Assembly (NCBI GenBank): GCA_019429325.1
Contig: JAHYJA010000005.1
Span: forward strand, 1-45,905
Length of the DNA stretch: 45,905 nucleotides
Reading direction: 5' to 3'
Source: Bacteroidales bacterium
Lineage (GTDB): Bacteria > Bacteroidota > Bacteroidia > Bacteroidales > VadinHA17
Made by a program: the position numbers and the translations under genes. The notes beneath the pieces were generated by a model. The model did no database searches and was not told the origin of the DNA. It saw only the letters and a list, made by a program, of their open reading frames with translations. Of the stretch, positions 6,923 to 14,982 are shown piece after piece (position 1 is the stretch's first letter; each line of letters starts with the position of its first letter).

Positions 6923-9421
6923 ATGCTTTTAACAAAACTGCATATTCCTCCTGCCGGAGTTAATGTAGTTCACCGATCAGGTCTCTTTGAAAAATTAAAC
7001 TCCGGCCTGGGCAGAAAGCTGATTCTTGTTTCTGCTCCAGCCGGGTATGGTAAAACAACATTGTTAAGCTACTGGATCAGCCAGAATAAAATTCCTGCTG
7101 CGTGGCTTTCGCTGGACAATAGTGATAATGACCCTGCAGTTTTTCTGGGCTATGTAATTTCGGGAATTCAAAGTATTCATAACGATTTCGGACAAAGTTC
7201 CCTTCGCCTTCTAAATTCACCCAATTCACCATCTGTCGAATCAATTGCCAGCCTGCTGATCAACGAATTACTCAGTATTGACCAACACTTTTTGTTGGTT
7301 CTCGACGATTTTCATTTGATTAAGAAATTTAAATTAGGCCTGTCTGTTGACGAAGTTCATTCTCTTGAAATAAAAACAGAAGGCTGGATTGCAGGGCTGC
7401 AACTGGCAGCTATATCAATGCAGGGTACTGAAGATATCTCAGGCTTCATTCGCGACTTGGAGGGCGACAACAGGTATATAATGGATTACCTGATTGAGGA
7501 GGTGTTAAAGACACAAACCGACGACAGAAGAGAATTTTTGCTTCAAACCTCAGTACTGGAGCAAATATCTGCCTCTCTGTGCAATGCTGTGGTAAACAGG
7601 AATGACAGTCAGTATATTCTCGAAAGCCTCGAAAAAAATAACATGTTTGTTATTCCCCTGGATGAAAACAGAACATGGTACAGGTATCATCATTTGTTTG
7701 CAGGCTTGTTGAAGCAGCGATTCCTGCAATCTTATCAGGAAAAAATTAAGGATATTCACGATAAAGCCTCGGCCTGGTTTGAAGAAAATGCCCTACACGA
7801 ATTGGCAATAGATCACGCCCTTGAAATCAGGGACTTTGAACAATCCATCCGGATTCCAGGCCGGATTGTTGAGAGAATGTGGGAAGTCGGCCATCATTCA
7901 GCCATCCTCAGGTATGGTAAACTGTTGCCTGATGAGGTTATCAAAAGTAACCAGGAGTTCGCTTTGTTCTATTCATGGATTTTAATCGCAGCAGGACAGG
8001 CAGCAGAGTCTGAAAAATATCTTGCTGATGCACAGAAAGTGATAGATGCCCTAATTAATGGAGAGGTATCAACAACGGAAGCCATCGGGGCCAACAAGTT
8101 ACTTTTCGGAAAACTTGCAGCCACACTGGCCTATATGAAATTATTTACAGTACTCCCGGAAACAATAATAAAATATAGTGAAATTGCCATTGAAAACCTT
8201 TCTGAAATCAACCCGTTGTGGACGGGATGGGCCTGGTATTTTATCGGTAATGCTGAGCTGGTAAAGGGCGATGTGCATAAAGGTCTGGATGCGTTTAATT
8301 ACGCGCTCGAGCACAGCAAGAAAACAGATAATATTTATCTGATTGCTACAATAACATCTGCAATTGTGTCGCGCCGGTGTGCATTAGGTCAGTACAGGAA
8401 AGCATTTGCTCTATGCACCGACACTCTTTCCCTTATGGACAGGCGTGGTTTTTCGGGTATTGCGAAGGTTGAATGGACTTTCACCGGACTCTTTTCAATG
8501 ATGTCGGTGATTCAATGTATCTGGACAAATTTTGATGAAGCTCTTGAAAACGCCAGGACAGCATATCAGCTATGTGAAAATGCCAGGGATATCAGGTATA
8601 GAATAATGGCATTACTGGCTTATTCATATGCTCTTCATGCTGTTGAAGACAAAATGGGAGCTTTTGATAAGATAGGCGAACTTGAGGATGTCCTGAAGAG
8701 GTATAAAATAGCTCCGTTTCTCGCATCAACTTATATCGGATGGAAAATATACCTCCTTATTGAAAGACATGAAATTGATAAAGCTGCAGATTTTGCTAAG
8801 GAAGTTGGATTAGGACATCAGCTGAAGTTAACTTTTGAAACCCTGTACTCATACATTCAGTTTGCCCGGTTGCTTCTGCAGCAGAACGAAAACACCAGAG
8901 CAGAAGAGCTTATGTTGGAAATATATGCAATTGCAAAAACGTCGAATGGAATTGAAAGACTGATTGACCTTAAACTTGTTTATATATTGATGTATTTAAG
9001 GAGGAATGAACACGAAAAAGCGGTATCAGAATATATTGATGCACTTGAAATGGCGGCCGATGATAATTTGATAATACATTTTCTTTTTGACCTCGACCAG
9101 ATGAGTGTTCTGCTGAATGATGTATACAAGAGGCATGCTGCCGGAAGGACAAGGATACCTGAGAGCTTTATGCAGAAGTTCAGACAGGCTGTTGAGACGA
9201 AGAAAAAACGACGAAAGATTATTCCGGACCTGGAATTAAGTGCACGCGAGCTGACTACTCTGAAGCTTATGGCTGAGAACCTGACGAATAAGGAAATTGC
9301 CGAAAGAACCTTTGTTTCGATAAACACTGTTAAAACACACCTGAAGAACATTTTCATCAAGCTTGACGCCAGTAACCGTTCAGGTGCCGTAGCCAAAGCA
9401 AAAAAGATGGGATTATTATAG
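6923..9421 (+). CDS. MalT-type LuxR family transcriptional regulator with internal deletion
   Basis: 832 aa. The N-terminal STAND/NACHT-type ATPase has Walker A APAGYGKTT (38-46) and Walker B LLVLDD (124-129), the middle is TPR-like helical repeats, and the C-terminal LuxR HTH is complete (ELSARELTTLKLMAENLTNKEIAERTFVSINTVKTHLKNIF region). In this family Walker B is followed by about 70-80 residues carrying the sensor-like ASR.DPPLPL.RLR element before the TEGWIAGLQLA motif. Here Walker B is followed after only about 20 residues by KTEGWIAGLQLA (151-162), so that element is missing in frame, near nt 7320-7345. DNA binding may be retained but ATP-dependent switching is doubtful. It is followed by a strong terminator. 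The ligand is unknown; MalT itself senses maltotriose, which should not be assumed here. Confidence 0.85.
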   Translation: MLLTKLHIPPAGVNVVHRSGLFEKLNSGLGRKLILVSAPAGYGKTTLLSYWISQNKIPAAWLSLDNSDNDPAVFLGYVISGIQSIHNDFGQSSLRLLNSPNSPSVESIASLLINELLSIDQHFLLVLDDFHLIKKFKLGLSVDEVHSLEIKTEGWIAGLQLAAISMQGTEDISGFIRDLEGDNRYIMDYLIEEVLKTQTDDRREFLLQTSVLEQISASLCNAVVNRNDSQYILESLEKNNMFVIPLDENRTWYRYHHLFAGLLKQRFLQSYQEKIKDIHDKASAWFEENALHELAIDHALEIRDFEQSIRIPGRIVERMWEVGHHSAILRYGKLLPDEVIKSNQEFALFYSWILIAAGQAAESEKYLADAQKVIDALINGEVSTTEAIGANKLLFGKLAATLAYMKLFTVLPETIIKYSEIAIENLSEINPLWTGWAWYFIGNAELVKGDVHKGLDAFNYALEHSKKTDNIYLIATITSAIVSRRCALGQYRKAFALCTDTLSLMDRRGFSGIAKVEWTFTGLFSMMSVIQCIWTNFDEALENARTAYQLCENARDIRYRIMALLAYSYALHAVEDKMGAFDKIGELEDVLKRYKIAPFLASTYIGWKIYLLIERHEIDKAADFAKEVGLGHQLKLTFETLYSYIQFARLLLQQNENTRAEELMLEIYAIAKTSNGIERLIDLKLVYILMYLRRNEHEKAVSEYIDALEMAADDNLIIHFLFDLDQMSVLLNDVYKRHAAGRTRIPESFMQKFRQAVETKKKRRKIIPDLELSARELTTLKLMAENLTNKEIAERTFVSINTVKTHLKNIFIKLDASNRSGAVAKAKKMGLL

Positions 9422-9456
9422 GCCCTCAAATTTCTGTAACAAATAAATCACCCTCA

Positions 9457-9481
9457 AAATCACCCGTTCGGGTGATTTTTT
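9457..9481 (+). terminator. Rho-independent terminator after the LuxR-type gene
   Basis: AAATCACCC-GTTC-GGGTGATTT forms a 9-bp perfect stem with a 4-nt loop, running into a run of T up to 9481. It begins 36 bp after the stop of the regulator. A second perfect hairpin, GGTCGGGT-GT-ACCCGACC (9484-9501), follows directly and could act in the opposite direction or as part of the leader of the next gene. Confidence 0.8.
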
Positions 9482-9528
9482 CCGGTCGGGTGTACCCGAC
9501 CTTTGCTGAGAGTAAAACAAGTTATTAT

Positions 9529-9750
9529 ATGAAAGGTAAAATCAAAATATCAATTCAGGGGCAGCTTGATAAAAATTGGAAAAACAGTTTTGAGGGTATG
9601 AATATCAGTTATGAAGGAGATAATACCATCCTGACCGGACAGATTAAGGATGAGGCTCATTTGCACGGGATATTAAATATCATCAGGGATTTAAACCTTA
9701 AGTTGATTTCCATTAATCCGCCTGATAACGAGGAAGAAAAAATGCAATAA
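9529..9750 (+). CDS. Small conserved protein next to MalT-type regulator
   Basis: 73 aa from ATG at 9529 (MKGKIKISIQGQL); the track start at 9472 lies inside the terminator hairpin and is unlikely. The protein is acidic and beta-rich in appearance (SYEGDNTILTGQIKDEAHLHGILNIIRDLNL), with no signal peptide or membrane segment. I know of similar short proteins lying next to MalT-type LuxR regulators in Bacteroidota, but no function is established. It is 19 bp upstream of the next gene and probably shares its transcript. Confidence 0.7.
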   Translation: MKGKIKISIQGQLDKNWKNSFEGMNISYEGDNTILTGQIKDEAHLHGILNIIRDLNLKLISINPPDNEEEKMQ

Positions 9751-9769
9751 ATAAAAAAAACAGACAAAA

Positions 9770-10414
9770 ATGAAAAGATTAATTTCAACAACATTACTCT
9801 TTGCGACTCTTGCTGCAATGACATTCTGTCAGGAGTTCAAAGAGACAAATGGAGGAGCAGCCAGAGACGGTGTTCCTGCCCGCAAATTCTCAGTAAGCAC
9901 TACTTACTATTCATTTCTTAATTTTGGAGAAGAAAAAACGAACACGCATCATTATGAATTTCATGTTGGATACAAACTTACTCCAAAAGACAGGCTTGGA
10001 ATAAAGGTCGCTACCTGGAAAATGTTTGCCCCAATGGGCCTGCCAATGCAGGAGCAACTAAAGTTCGATGAGAATAATTTTTATCCTGGCAGGCTCAGAG
10101 AAAGCGGAATTGGAGTTACCTATCAACGTATGCTATGGAAAGGATTATTTGCTGCGGCGGAAGTTTTGCCTCAACTGAAAACTTACATAGACATAAATGA
10201 TGAAAAAATCGGAAATGGCTTCAAGTTATATACTTCATATCATCTTGGGTATCATTTTTCCTTTTTCAAGGATAGAGTTTATTTAGAACCTCAAATTCAT
10301 TGTCAATACTGGCCTGTTAACACCAATACCCCTCAAGCCTTTAAAGAAGAAGATATCAAATGGAATAATTACTTCCTCTTTGAACCCAATTTGTATATCG
10401 GAGTCAGTTTTTGA
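9770..10414 (+). CDS. Secreted outer-membrane-type protein of unknown function
   Basis: 214 aa with a Sec signal peptide (about 1-20, AAMTFCQ). The mature part consists of alternating short strands rich in aromatic residues and ends in NLYIGVSF with a terminal Phe, the C-terminal signature of small outer-membrane beta-barrels. No named domain is recognised. It follows the small conserved protein by 19 bp, forming a probable two-gene operon downstream of the LuxR-type regulator, which may control it. A soluble lipid-binding protein is possible; the barrel is an inference. Confidence 0.65.
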   Translation: MKRLISTTLLFATLAAMTFCQEFKETNGGAARDGVPARKFSVSTTYYSFLNFGEEKTNTHHYEFHVGYKLTPKDRLGIKVATWKMFAPMGLPMQEQLKFDENNFYPGRLRESGIGVTYQRMLWKGLFAAAEVLPQLKTYIDINDEKIGNGFKLYTSYHLGYHFSFFKDRVYLEPQIHCQYWPVNTNTPQAFKEEDIKWNNYFLFEPNLYIGVSF

Positions 10415-10576
10415 ATGTTAGTCTGTGTGCAAGATATAGCCTACAGAGTTCAGACGATCCCGAAACTGCATGAAATAGCAGGGTTTGAAAAGCCTAAACA
10501 TCCTTTGGTCTCAGTAATTGGTTATTCAAAAAAAAGTTGGCAGCTCTCCGACGGAATACAGAAACGAACTATCTAA
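10415..10576 (+). pseudogene. Head of an AraC-type regulator (remnant)
   Basis: 53 codons starting immediately after the previous stop (TGAATG). The stretch TIPKLHEIAGFEKPKHPLVS, then VIGY, matches the characteristic N-terminus of Bacteroidota AraC-family regulators (I..ISELH.L.GLPKPKHPLISVIDF). After VIGYS the similarity ends and the frame closes within 15 codons, without the sensor domain or the AraC HTH. Such regulators are about 290-310 aa, so over 80% is gone. It lies 11 bp upstream of the dehydrogenase gene and may have been its regulator. Confidence 0.55.
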
Positions 10577-10587
10577 AAATTAAATAA

Positions 10588-11595
10588 ATGAAAACAATAA
10601 TTTATACAGAATATGGCAATCCCGAGGTACTCAAAGTTCAGGAGATGTTAAAACCATACCCGAAGGATGGTGAAGTACTTATAAAAGTGCAGGCAGTTTC
10701 TGTGAATTTCGGAGACCTCATAGCCAGAAGATTCAGGTATGTTTCTGCTAAAGATTTCAATATGCCTTTCCTGATCTGGATTTTTGCTAAACTCAGTTTC
10801 GGTCTTAAATCGCCAAGGATAAAAATTCTTGGCAATTCCTTCGCAGGTACAATTGAGCAAACAGGAAGTGATGTCAGGAATTTCAGGGTCGGAGATGATG
10901 TTTTTGGCTACACCGGAGAAAAAATGGGTGCATATTCCGAGTATCTGTGTGTGTCAGAAAAAGGTCTGCTCGCGCACAAACCAACAAATACATCTTATGA
11001 AGAAGCTTCAACCATTCCTTATGGTTCATTAATTGCCCTATGCCTATTAAAAAAAGTTAATATAGAAAGGGAACAGAAGGTGTTAGTATTCGGTGCCTCC
11101 GGAGGTATTGGTTCTGCAGTAGTTCAACTGGCCAAAAATCATTTCGGAGCAGAAGTTACAGGTGTATGCAGCACAGAGAGAGTGGATTATGTAAAAAAAT
11201 TGGGCGCTGGCAATGTGATTGATTATAAAAGAGAAGAATTTTCAAAAAATGGAGAGACCTATGATCATATTATTGATATTCTGGGAAAGGGCTACAATTC
11301 ATCTTATAAAACATTACTGAATCGAAAGGGAACCTATTTGTTCGTCAGTTTTAAAGCGAAGAACCTGCTTCAGATGTTGTGGACAAAAATTTCAGGGCAA
11401 AAGAAAGTCATTTGTGCTTTGGTATCTCCTCATGCGAAAGATTTGCAGTTCATAAAAGAACTTGTTGAAGAAGATAAAATCAGGACTGTAATTGACAGGG
11501 TATTTAAAATTGACCAGGCACCTGAAGCCCATAGACATGCAGAAAGTGCAGCGAGAAAAGGAGATGTGGTAATTAAGCTTACGCGGGAGGCATAG
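10588..11595 (+). CDS. NAD(P)H quinone oxidoreductase-like MDR dehydrogenase
   Basis: 335 aa, full length for the zinc-independent medium-chain dehydrogenase/reductase family. The GroES-like N-terminal domain (about 1-130) has EVLIKVQAVSVNFGDLIARR, and the nucleotide-binding Rossmann domain contains VFGASGGIGSAVVQLAK (about 165-182). The usual catalytic-zinc ligands of true alcohol dehydrogenases are absent. It probably reduces quinones or enones with NADPH in the cytoplasm; the substrate is unknown. It is preceded by an AraC-type regulator remnant. A miniature relative reduced to both ends lies at 21786-22136. Confidence 0.88.
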   Translation: MKTIIYTEYGNPEVLKVQEMLKPYPKDGEVLIKVQAVSVNFGDLIARRFRYVSAKDFNMPFLIWIFAKLSFGLKSPRIKILGNSFAGTIEQTGSDVRNFRVGDDVFGYTGEKMGAYSEYLCVSEKGLLAHKPTNTSYEEASTIPYGSLIALCLLKKVNIEREQKVLVFGASGGIGSAVVQLAKNHFGAEVTGVCSTERVDYVKKLGAGNVIDYKREEFSKNGETYDHIIDILGKGYNSSYKTLLNRKGTYLFVSFKAKNLLQMLWTKISGQKKVICALVSPHAKDLQFIKELVEEDKIRTVIDRVFKIDQAPEAHRHAESAARKGDVVIKLTREA

Positions 11596-11738
11596 AATCA
11601 TGTTCTTGGAGATAGAATAGAAAACTCACAAAATGCTGAGAAGGTACTATAGAGCTCTGGTAACGCGGAATACAGCCTTAATTATGACTGCTTTTTTCAA
11701 ATTTGCAGACGTTGTCTATACTCAAACAATACCAGAAA

Positions 11739-12713
11739 ATGATCACTTCTCAAACAGAACGGCATAAAAACCATTCATCGCCCGGAATAGGCTTCTATTT
11801 AATATTCCTGGCTATAACCTCCTGCATTGGAGAGACTAATCCTGGTCGTAATCTACCTGCCAGCGATGAGAACGGCTCACTTGTGAAGGTGAGAGATGGA
11901 TCTGAAATATTTGTCTGGGAGCACCGTCCGGCAGACAATCCTGTCAACTCAATCTATATTCTCTCGGGAATAACCGGAGTTAACCATGAGCAGGAGAGGG
12001 AGATCATAGATGTTTTGAGTAATCACAAAAACCGCATTGTTGTTATACACCCTCGGGGAACCGGTTATTCTTATGGAGAAAGCGGAGACACTGATCCGGG
12101 TGATATTATTGAAGATTACTGTGAAATTATCAGGAATGACAGCGCTTATTTGTCGTGTAGTAAAAAGATTTTCCTGTTTGGTCACAGTATGTCCTGTGCA
12201 TTTGCCCTTGGGGTGGCGGTAATACTGCCCGGAATAGATGGAATGATACTTGTAAACCCTCCATTCAAACTAAAACCTGCAAAGGGGATGAGTCCCGGCT
12301 TCTTCGATTACCTGAAGTATATCGGATATTATGTTTTCGCTCCTCATAAACCTGTTGTAAACATGGCCGGGGATCCTTCTTTAATAACGGATGAATCGGA
12401 CAGGTTGGAATCAGAACTGCGGAATAGCGATTCTCTTCTGGTTAAGTACTTCAGCATGCACAGTATGGCTGCATCAAAAAAAATAATGGATGCAATGTCT
12501 GAAAATGCCAGGGTGGCAGATTTCCCATTACTTCTGCTGTACGGTGAAAATGATAATATTGTTGATAAATCTGGTTGTGAGGAGATTTTTTCTGCATGGC
12601 ATTGTGATATGAAAAGTTATGTAATAATAAAGGATGGTTCACACGGCAGATCGACTGTGGTAAAAGGAGCCGATACCATTGCTAAATGGATAGGCAGTTT
12701 ACAAGCACAGTGA
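11739..12713 (+). CDS. Lipoprotein alpha/beta hydrolase
   Basis: About 324 aa. The track start at 11703 is a TTG; the ATG at 11739 is preferred because it begins a basic n-region (TERHKNH) and a hydrophobic stretch GIGFYLIFLAITSC ending in a lipobox Cys. Catalytic elements are the nucleophile elbow GHSMSC (Ser near residue 150), the acid in LLYGENDNIVD, and His in DGSHGRS. An HPRGTGYS stretch resembles the esterase/aminopeptidase-type alpha/beta hydrolases. It probably acts as a periplasmic or surface esterase/lipase; the substrate is unknown. It stands alone, with about 140 bp to the previous gene and facing the SusCD operon end. Confidence 0.8.
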   Translation: MITSQTERHKNHSSPGIGFYLIFLAITSCIGETNPGRNLPASDENGSLVKVRDGSEIFVWEHRPADNPVNSIYILSGITGVNHEQEREIIDVLSNHKNRIVVIHPRGTGYSYGESGDTDPGDIIEDYCEIIRNDSAYLSCSKKIFLFGHSMSCAFALGVAVILPGIDGMILVNPPFKLKPAKGMSPGFFDYLKYIGYYVFAPHKPVVNMAGDPSLITDESDRLESELRNSDSLLVKYFSMHSMAASKKIMDAMSENARVADFPLLLLYGENDNIVDKSGCEEIFSAWHCDMKSYVIIKDGSHGRSTVVKGADTIAKWIGSLQAQ

Positions 12714-12810
12714 CCGTCGACGCTGATCTTTGTTTTCAGAAACGGATAAAGAGATTACTTTTTGACAAAGGAATGGTTAAATGGTTTCAGTCAGTTCTAT
12801 ATATAGAATC

Positions 12811-12849
12811 AAAGAAAAAGAGGCTGTTTACCTTTTGAAACAGCCTCTT
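12811..12849 (-). terminator. Terminator of the SusC/SusD operon
   Basis: AAGAGGCTGTTT and AAACAGCCTCTT form a perfect 12-bp stem around an 8-nt loop, followed on the minus strand by a T-rich tract (TTTTTCTTT). It lies about 30 bp beyond the SusD stop. Confidence 0.85.
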
Positions 12850-12877
12850 CAAACTAATCCAGAAACCCAAAACCAAC

Positions 12878-14938
12878 CTAATAACCCGGATTCTGCATTG
12901 CTGCTTTTTCATCTGCTGTAAGCGCTCTTCCTTCTGCATTATAAATAGCATCGAGGAAGGTCTGCGGCAGCGGGCGCAGGTAATGCTTCTCCCTGATAGC
13001 ATTTGCCCCCGCCGTTCCCTCGTTGAATGTCAGGGCTCGGCTTAAAAGCGTTTTAGTCCGCGCAAGGTCTTCCCAGCGGAAAAGCTCGCCGTAGAGCTCG
13101 CGTGAACGCTCGTTGAGCAGAAAGCACATCATCCTGTCGTAGTCGCCGGAAAGGCCGAGTTTTGTTATAATGGCCTCGTCAACAGCCGGAAGGCTTGCCG
13201 GGGTGATCCCGGTGGTAATGTCCGTGGCAGCGGTTGTTACAGGAATATCGAGCGATTCGTAGTACGAGTTAGCATTGGAATTCGAATTTATCAATACACC
13301 GTTTGCGTTCAGAGGTGCATTAGAATTTGTAAGAACAGCGGCGCCGCCATCCCTGTATGCAGCCCTGTCTTCACCGTCCCTGAACTGTGCGCGTTCACGG
13401 ACAATATTCATAACCGAGATGGCCTCAGTATAGTTGTTTTGGCGGATAAGAGCCTCAGCTTTAATAAGATATGTCTCGGCTACCCGTGCATATATTCCAT
13501 CGCGGCGGCCGGCAGTGGCGGCTACCGCTGTTCGGGATCCGTCAAGATATTTGCTGAGCGCCGGGTACCTGCTGACATTGCCAGGCAAGCGTAAGTAACC
13601 GCTGCCATCGGCAAGGTAACGTGCATAGGAATGGGGTGTGGGCTTACCGGTTACAGGGTTATTAAAATAGACCCCGGAATGTGTACTTTTTACCAGCGGA
13701 GTTCCCCCGGCAGCAGGATTACTGAACCTGGTGTCACCCTCCTTATTGATAATATAGATCAGTCCCAGGTCACCCTGTGCATAAGTTACTTCAACAGATG
13801 TATTCGGGTCTGTTCCGTTAAGCTGGGCAAGGTTCGAAATATTGTTCAGGTTTGCTTTGGTTTTAAAGCTTTTCCAGAAACGCGAGTCATTCTCTATGTC
13901 AAATACGTCGAAAGTGTAATCATTTGTCCTGCATCTCTGGTACTCGCGCCCTCCGGCTATATCTCGTACAAAACCGGTAAGTGTTTGATATACCGAAAGA
14001 AACAGAAGATGCAGATAGTTCCCGTTCCCAACATCAGCGATGGTAGTTGTACTGGAGAACTGTGCGGCAAAAATCACCTCAGGGAGCATCTCGTTTGGGC
14101 CGTCAGATCCCGTGTAAGCGAAAATATCGGAAAAATCTGTTGCAAGCGGGTGGTGGGCAATAACCTCGTTTGTCAGGGTTATGATCTCTGCAAGGTCTGT
14201 TGTTTTGTACGAAGCGTTCCAGTCATCGTTTATTTCAGAACACCTGTAAAGGAGCGCCTTTGCCAGGAAGTGGGCTGCCACATCCTTGTAAAGCTTTCCC
14301 TCTGATTCTTCAACATCAGGCAGACCTGCATAAGCAGTCCTCAGATCTGCGATGATCTGGTTAACGCACTCCTCTTTCGTTGCGCGTATAAAGTACCTTT
14401 CAACACCTGTGGATGGCTCCAGTTTCAGCACAACGGGCCCGTACTGTTGTACAAGCCTGAAATATGAGAACGCGCGAAGGAACGATGCCTCGGCTTTAAA
14501 AAGTTTGTTTTTACCGGCATCGGTTATAACTTCATCGACATTTGCAAGAAGAACGTTGGCATCGCTGATGGCCTTGTACATCATGTCCCATATCTCATAG
14601 GTTTTTGTAACATTAGCTGTTGGAACATTAGGAACAATGGAACCCAGGTTGGAGTTATAATCGTTCCAGGTTTGTTGAGCCTGGTCGCCCCCTACAATGA
14701 ATTCATCAGTGCCGCATGCGTTAGTGGCAACTGCCTGTTCCCTGTTCATGAAAAAAGCCCTGTAGTGGTTGTACAACGCATCGGCGAGGTCGGAAATCCC
14801 CTCGGGAGTCTTAAAATAATCGGTGTTTCTCTGGGTCTTCAGCTCTTCGTCGAGAAAATCCTTTTTGCATGAGCTGATACCTGACACAAGCAGGATAATT
14901 GCCCAAAGCACTAATATGTTTATTTTAAACTTATTCAT
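12878..14938 (-). CDS. susD: SusD/RagB family outer-membrane glycan-binding lipoprotein
   Basis: 686 aa, somewhat longer than the typical 500-650. The lipoprotein signal ends GISSC with Cys24, followed by KKDFLDEELKTQRNTDYFKTPEG, the classic SusD opening. TPR-like helices of the SusD fold follow (YFRLVQQYGPVVL; AEALIRQNNYTEAISVMNIVRERA). The C-terminal RagB/SusD segment has RSRELYGELFRWEDLART and ends in LRPLPQTFLDA...NPGY. It is expected to be lipid-anchored at the cell surface, binding oligosaccharides above the SusC channel. It is intact although its SusC partner, 44 bp upstream, is broken. The gene symbol denotes family only. Confidence 0.95.
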   Translation of the reverse strand: MNKFKINILVLWAIILLVSGISSCKKDFLDEELKTQRNTDYFKTPEGISDLADALYNHYRAFFMNREQAVATNACGTDEFIVGGDQAQQTWNDYNSNLGSIVPNVPTANVTKTYEIWDMMYKAISDANVLLANVDEVITDAGKNKLFKAEASFLRAFSYFRLVQQYGPVVLKLEPSTGVERYFIRATKEECVNQIIADLRTAYAGLPDVEESEGKLYKDVAAHFLAKALLYRCSEINDDWNASYKTTDLAEIITLTNEVIAHHPLATDFSDIFAYTGSDGPNEMLPEVIFAAQFSSTTTIADVGNGNYLHLLFLSVYQTLTGFVRDIAGGREYQRCRTNDYTFDVFDIENDSRFWKSFKTKANLNNISNLAQLNGTDPNTSVEVTYAQGDLGLIYIINKEGDTRFSNPAAGGTPLVKSTHSGVYFNNPVTGKPTPHSYARYLADGSGYLRLPGNVSRYPALSKYLDGSRTAVAATAGRRDGIYARVAETYLIKAEALIRQNNYTEAISVMNIVRERAQFRDGEDRAAYRDGGAAVLTNSNAPLNANGVLINSNSNANSYYESLDIPVTTAATDITTGITPASLPAVDEAIITKLGLSGDYDRMMCFLLNERSRELYGELFRWEDLARTKTLLSRALTFNEGTAGANAIREKHYLRPLPQTFLDAIYNAEGRALTADEKAAMQNPGY

Positions 14939-14982
14939 ATCGTGTATTTTCTTTAATGGTTAAAAATTCATTCAGTAATTTC

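Noticed and set aside
13631-14305. 224-aa plus-strand ORF inside susD
   Set aside because: Shadow of the SusD reading frame; Cys-rich and without recognisable motifs.
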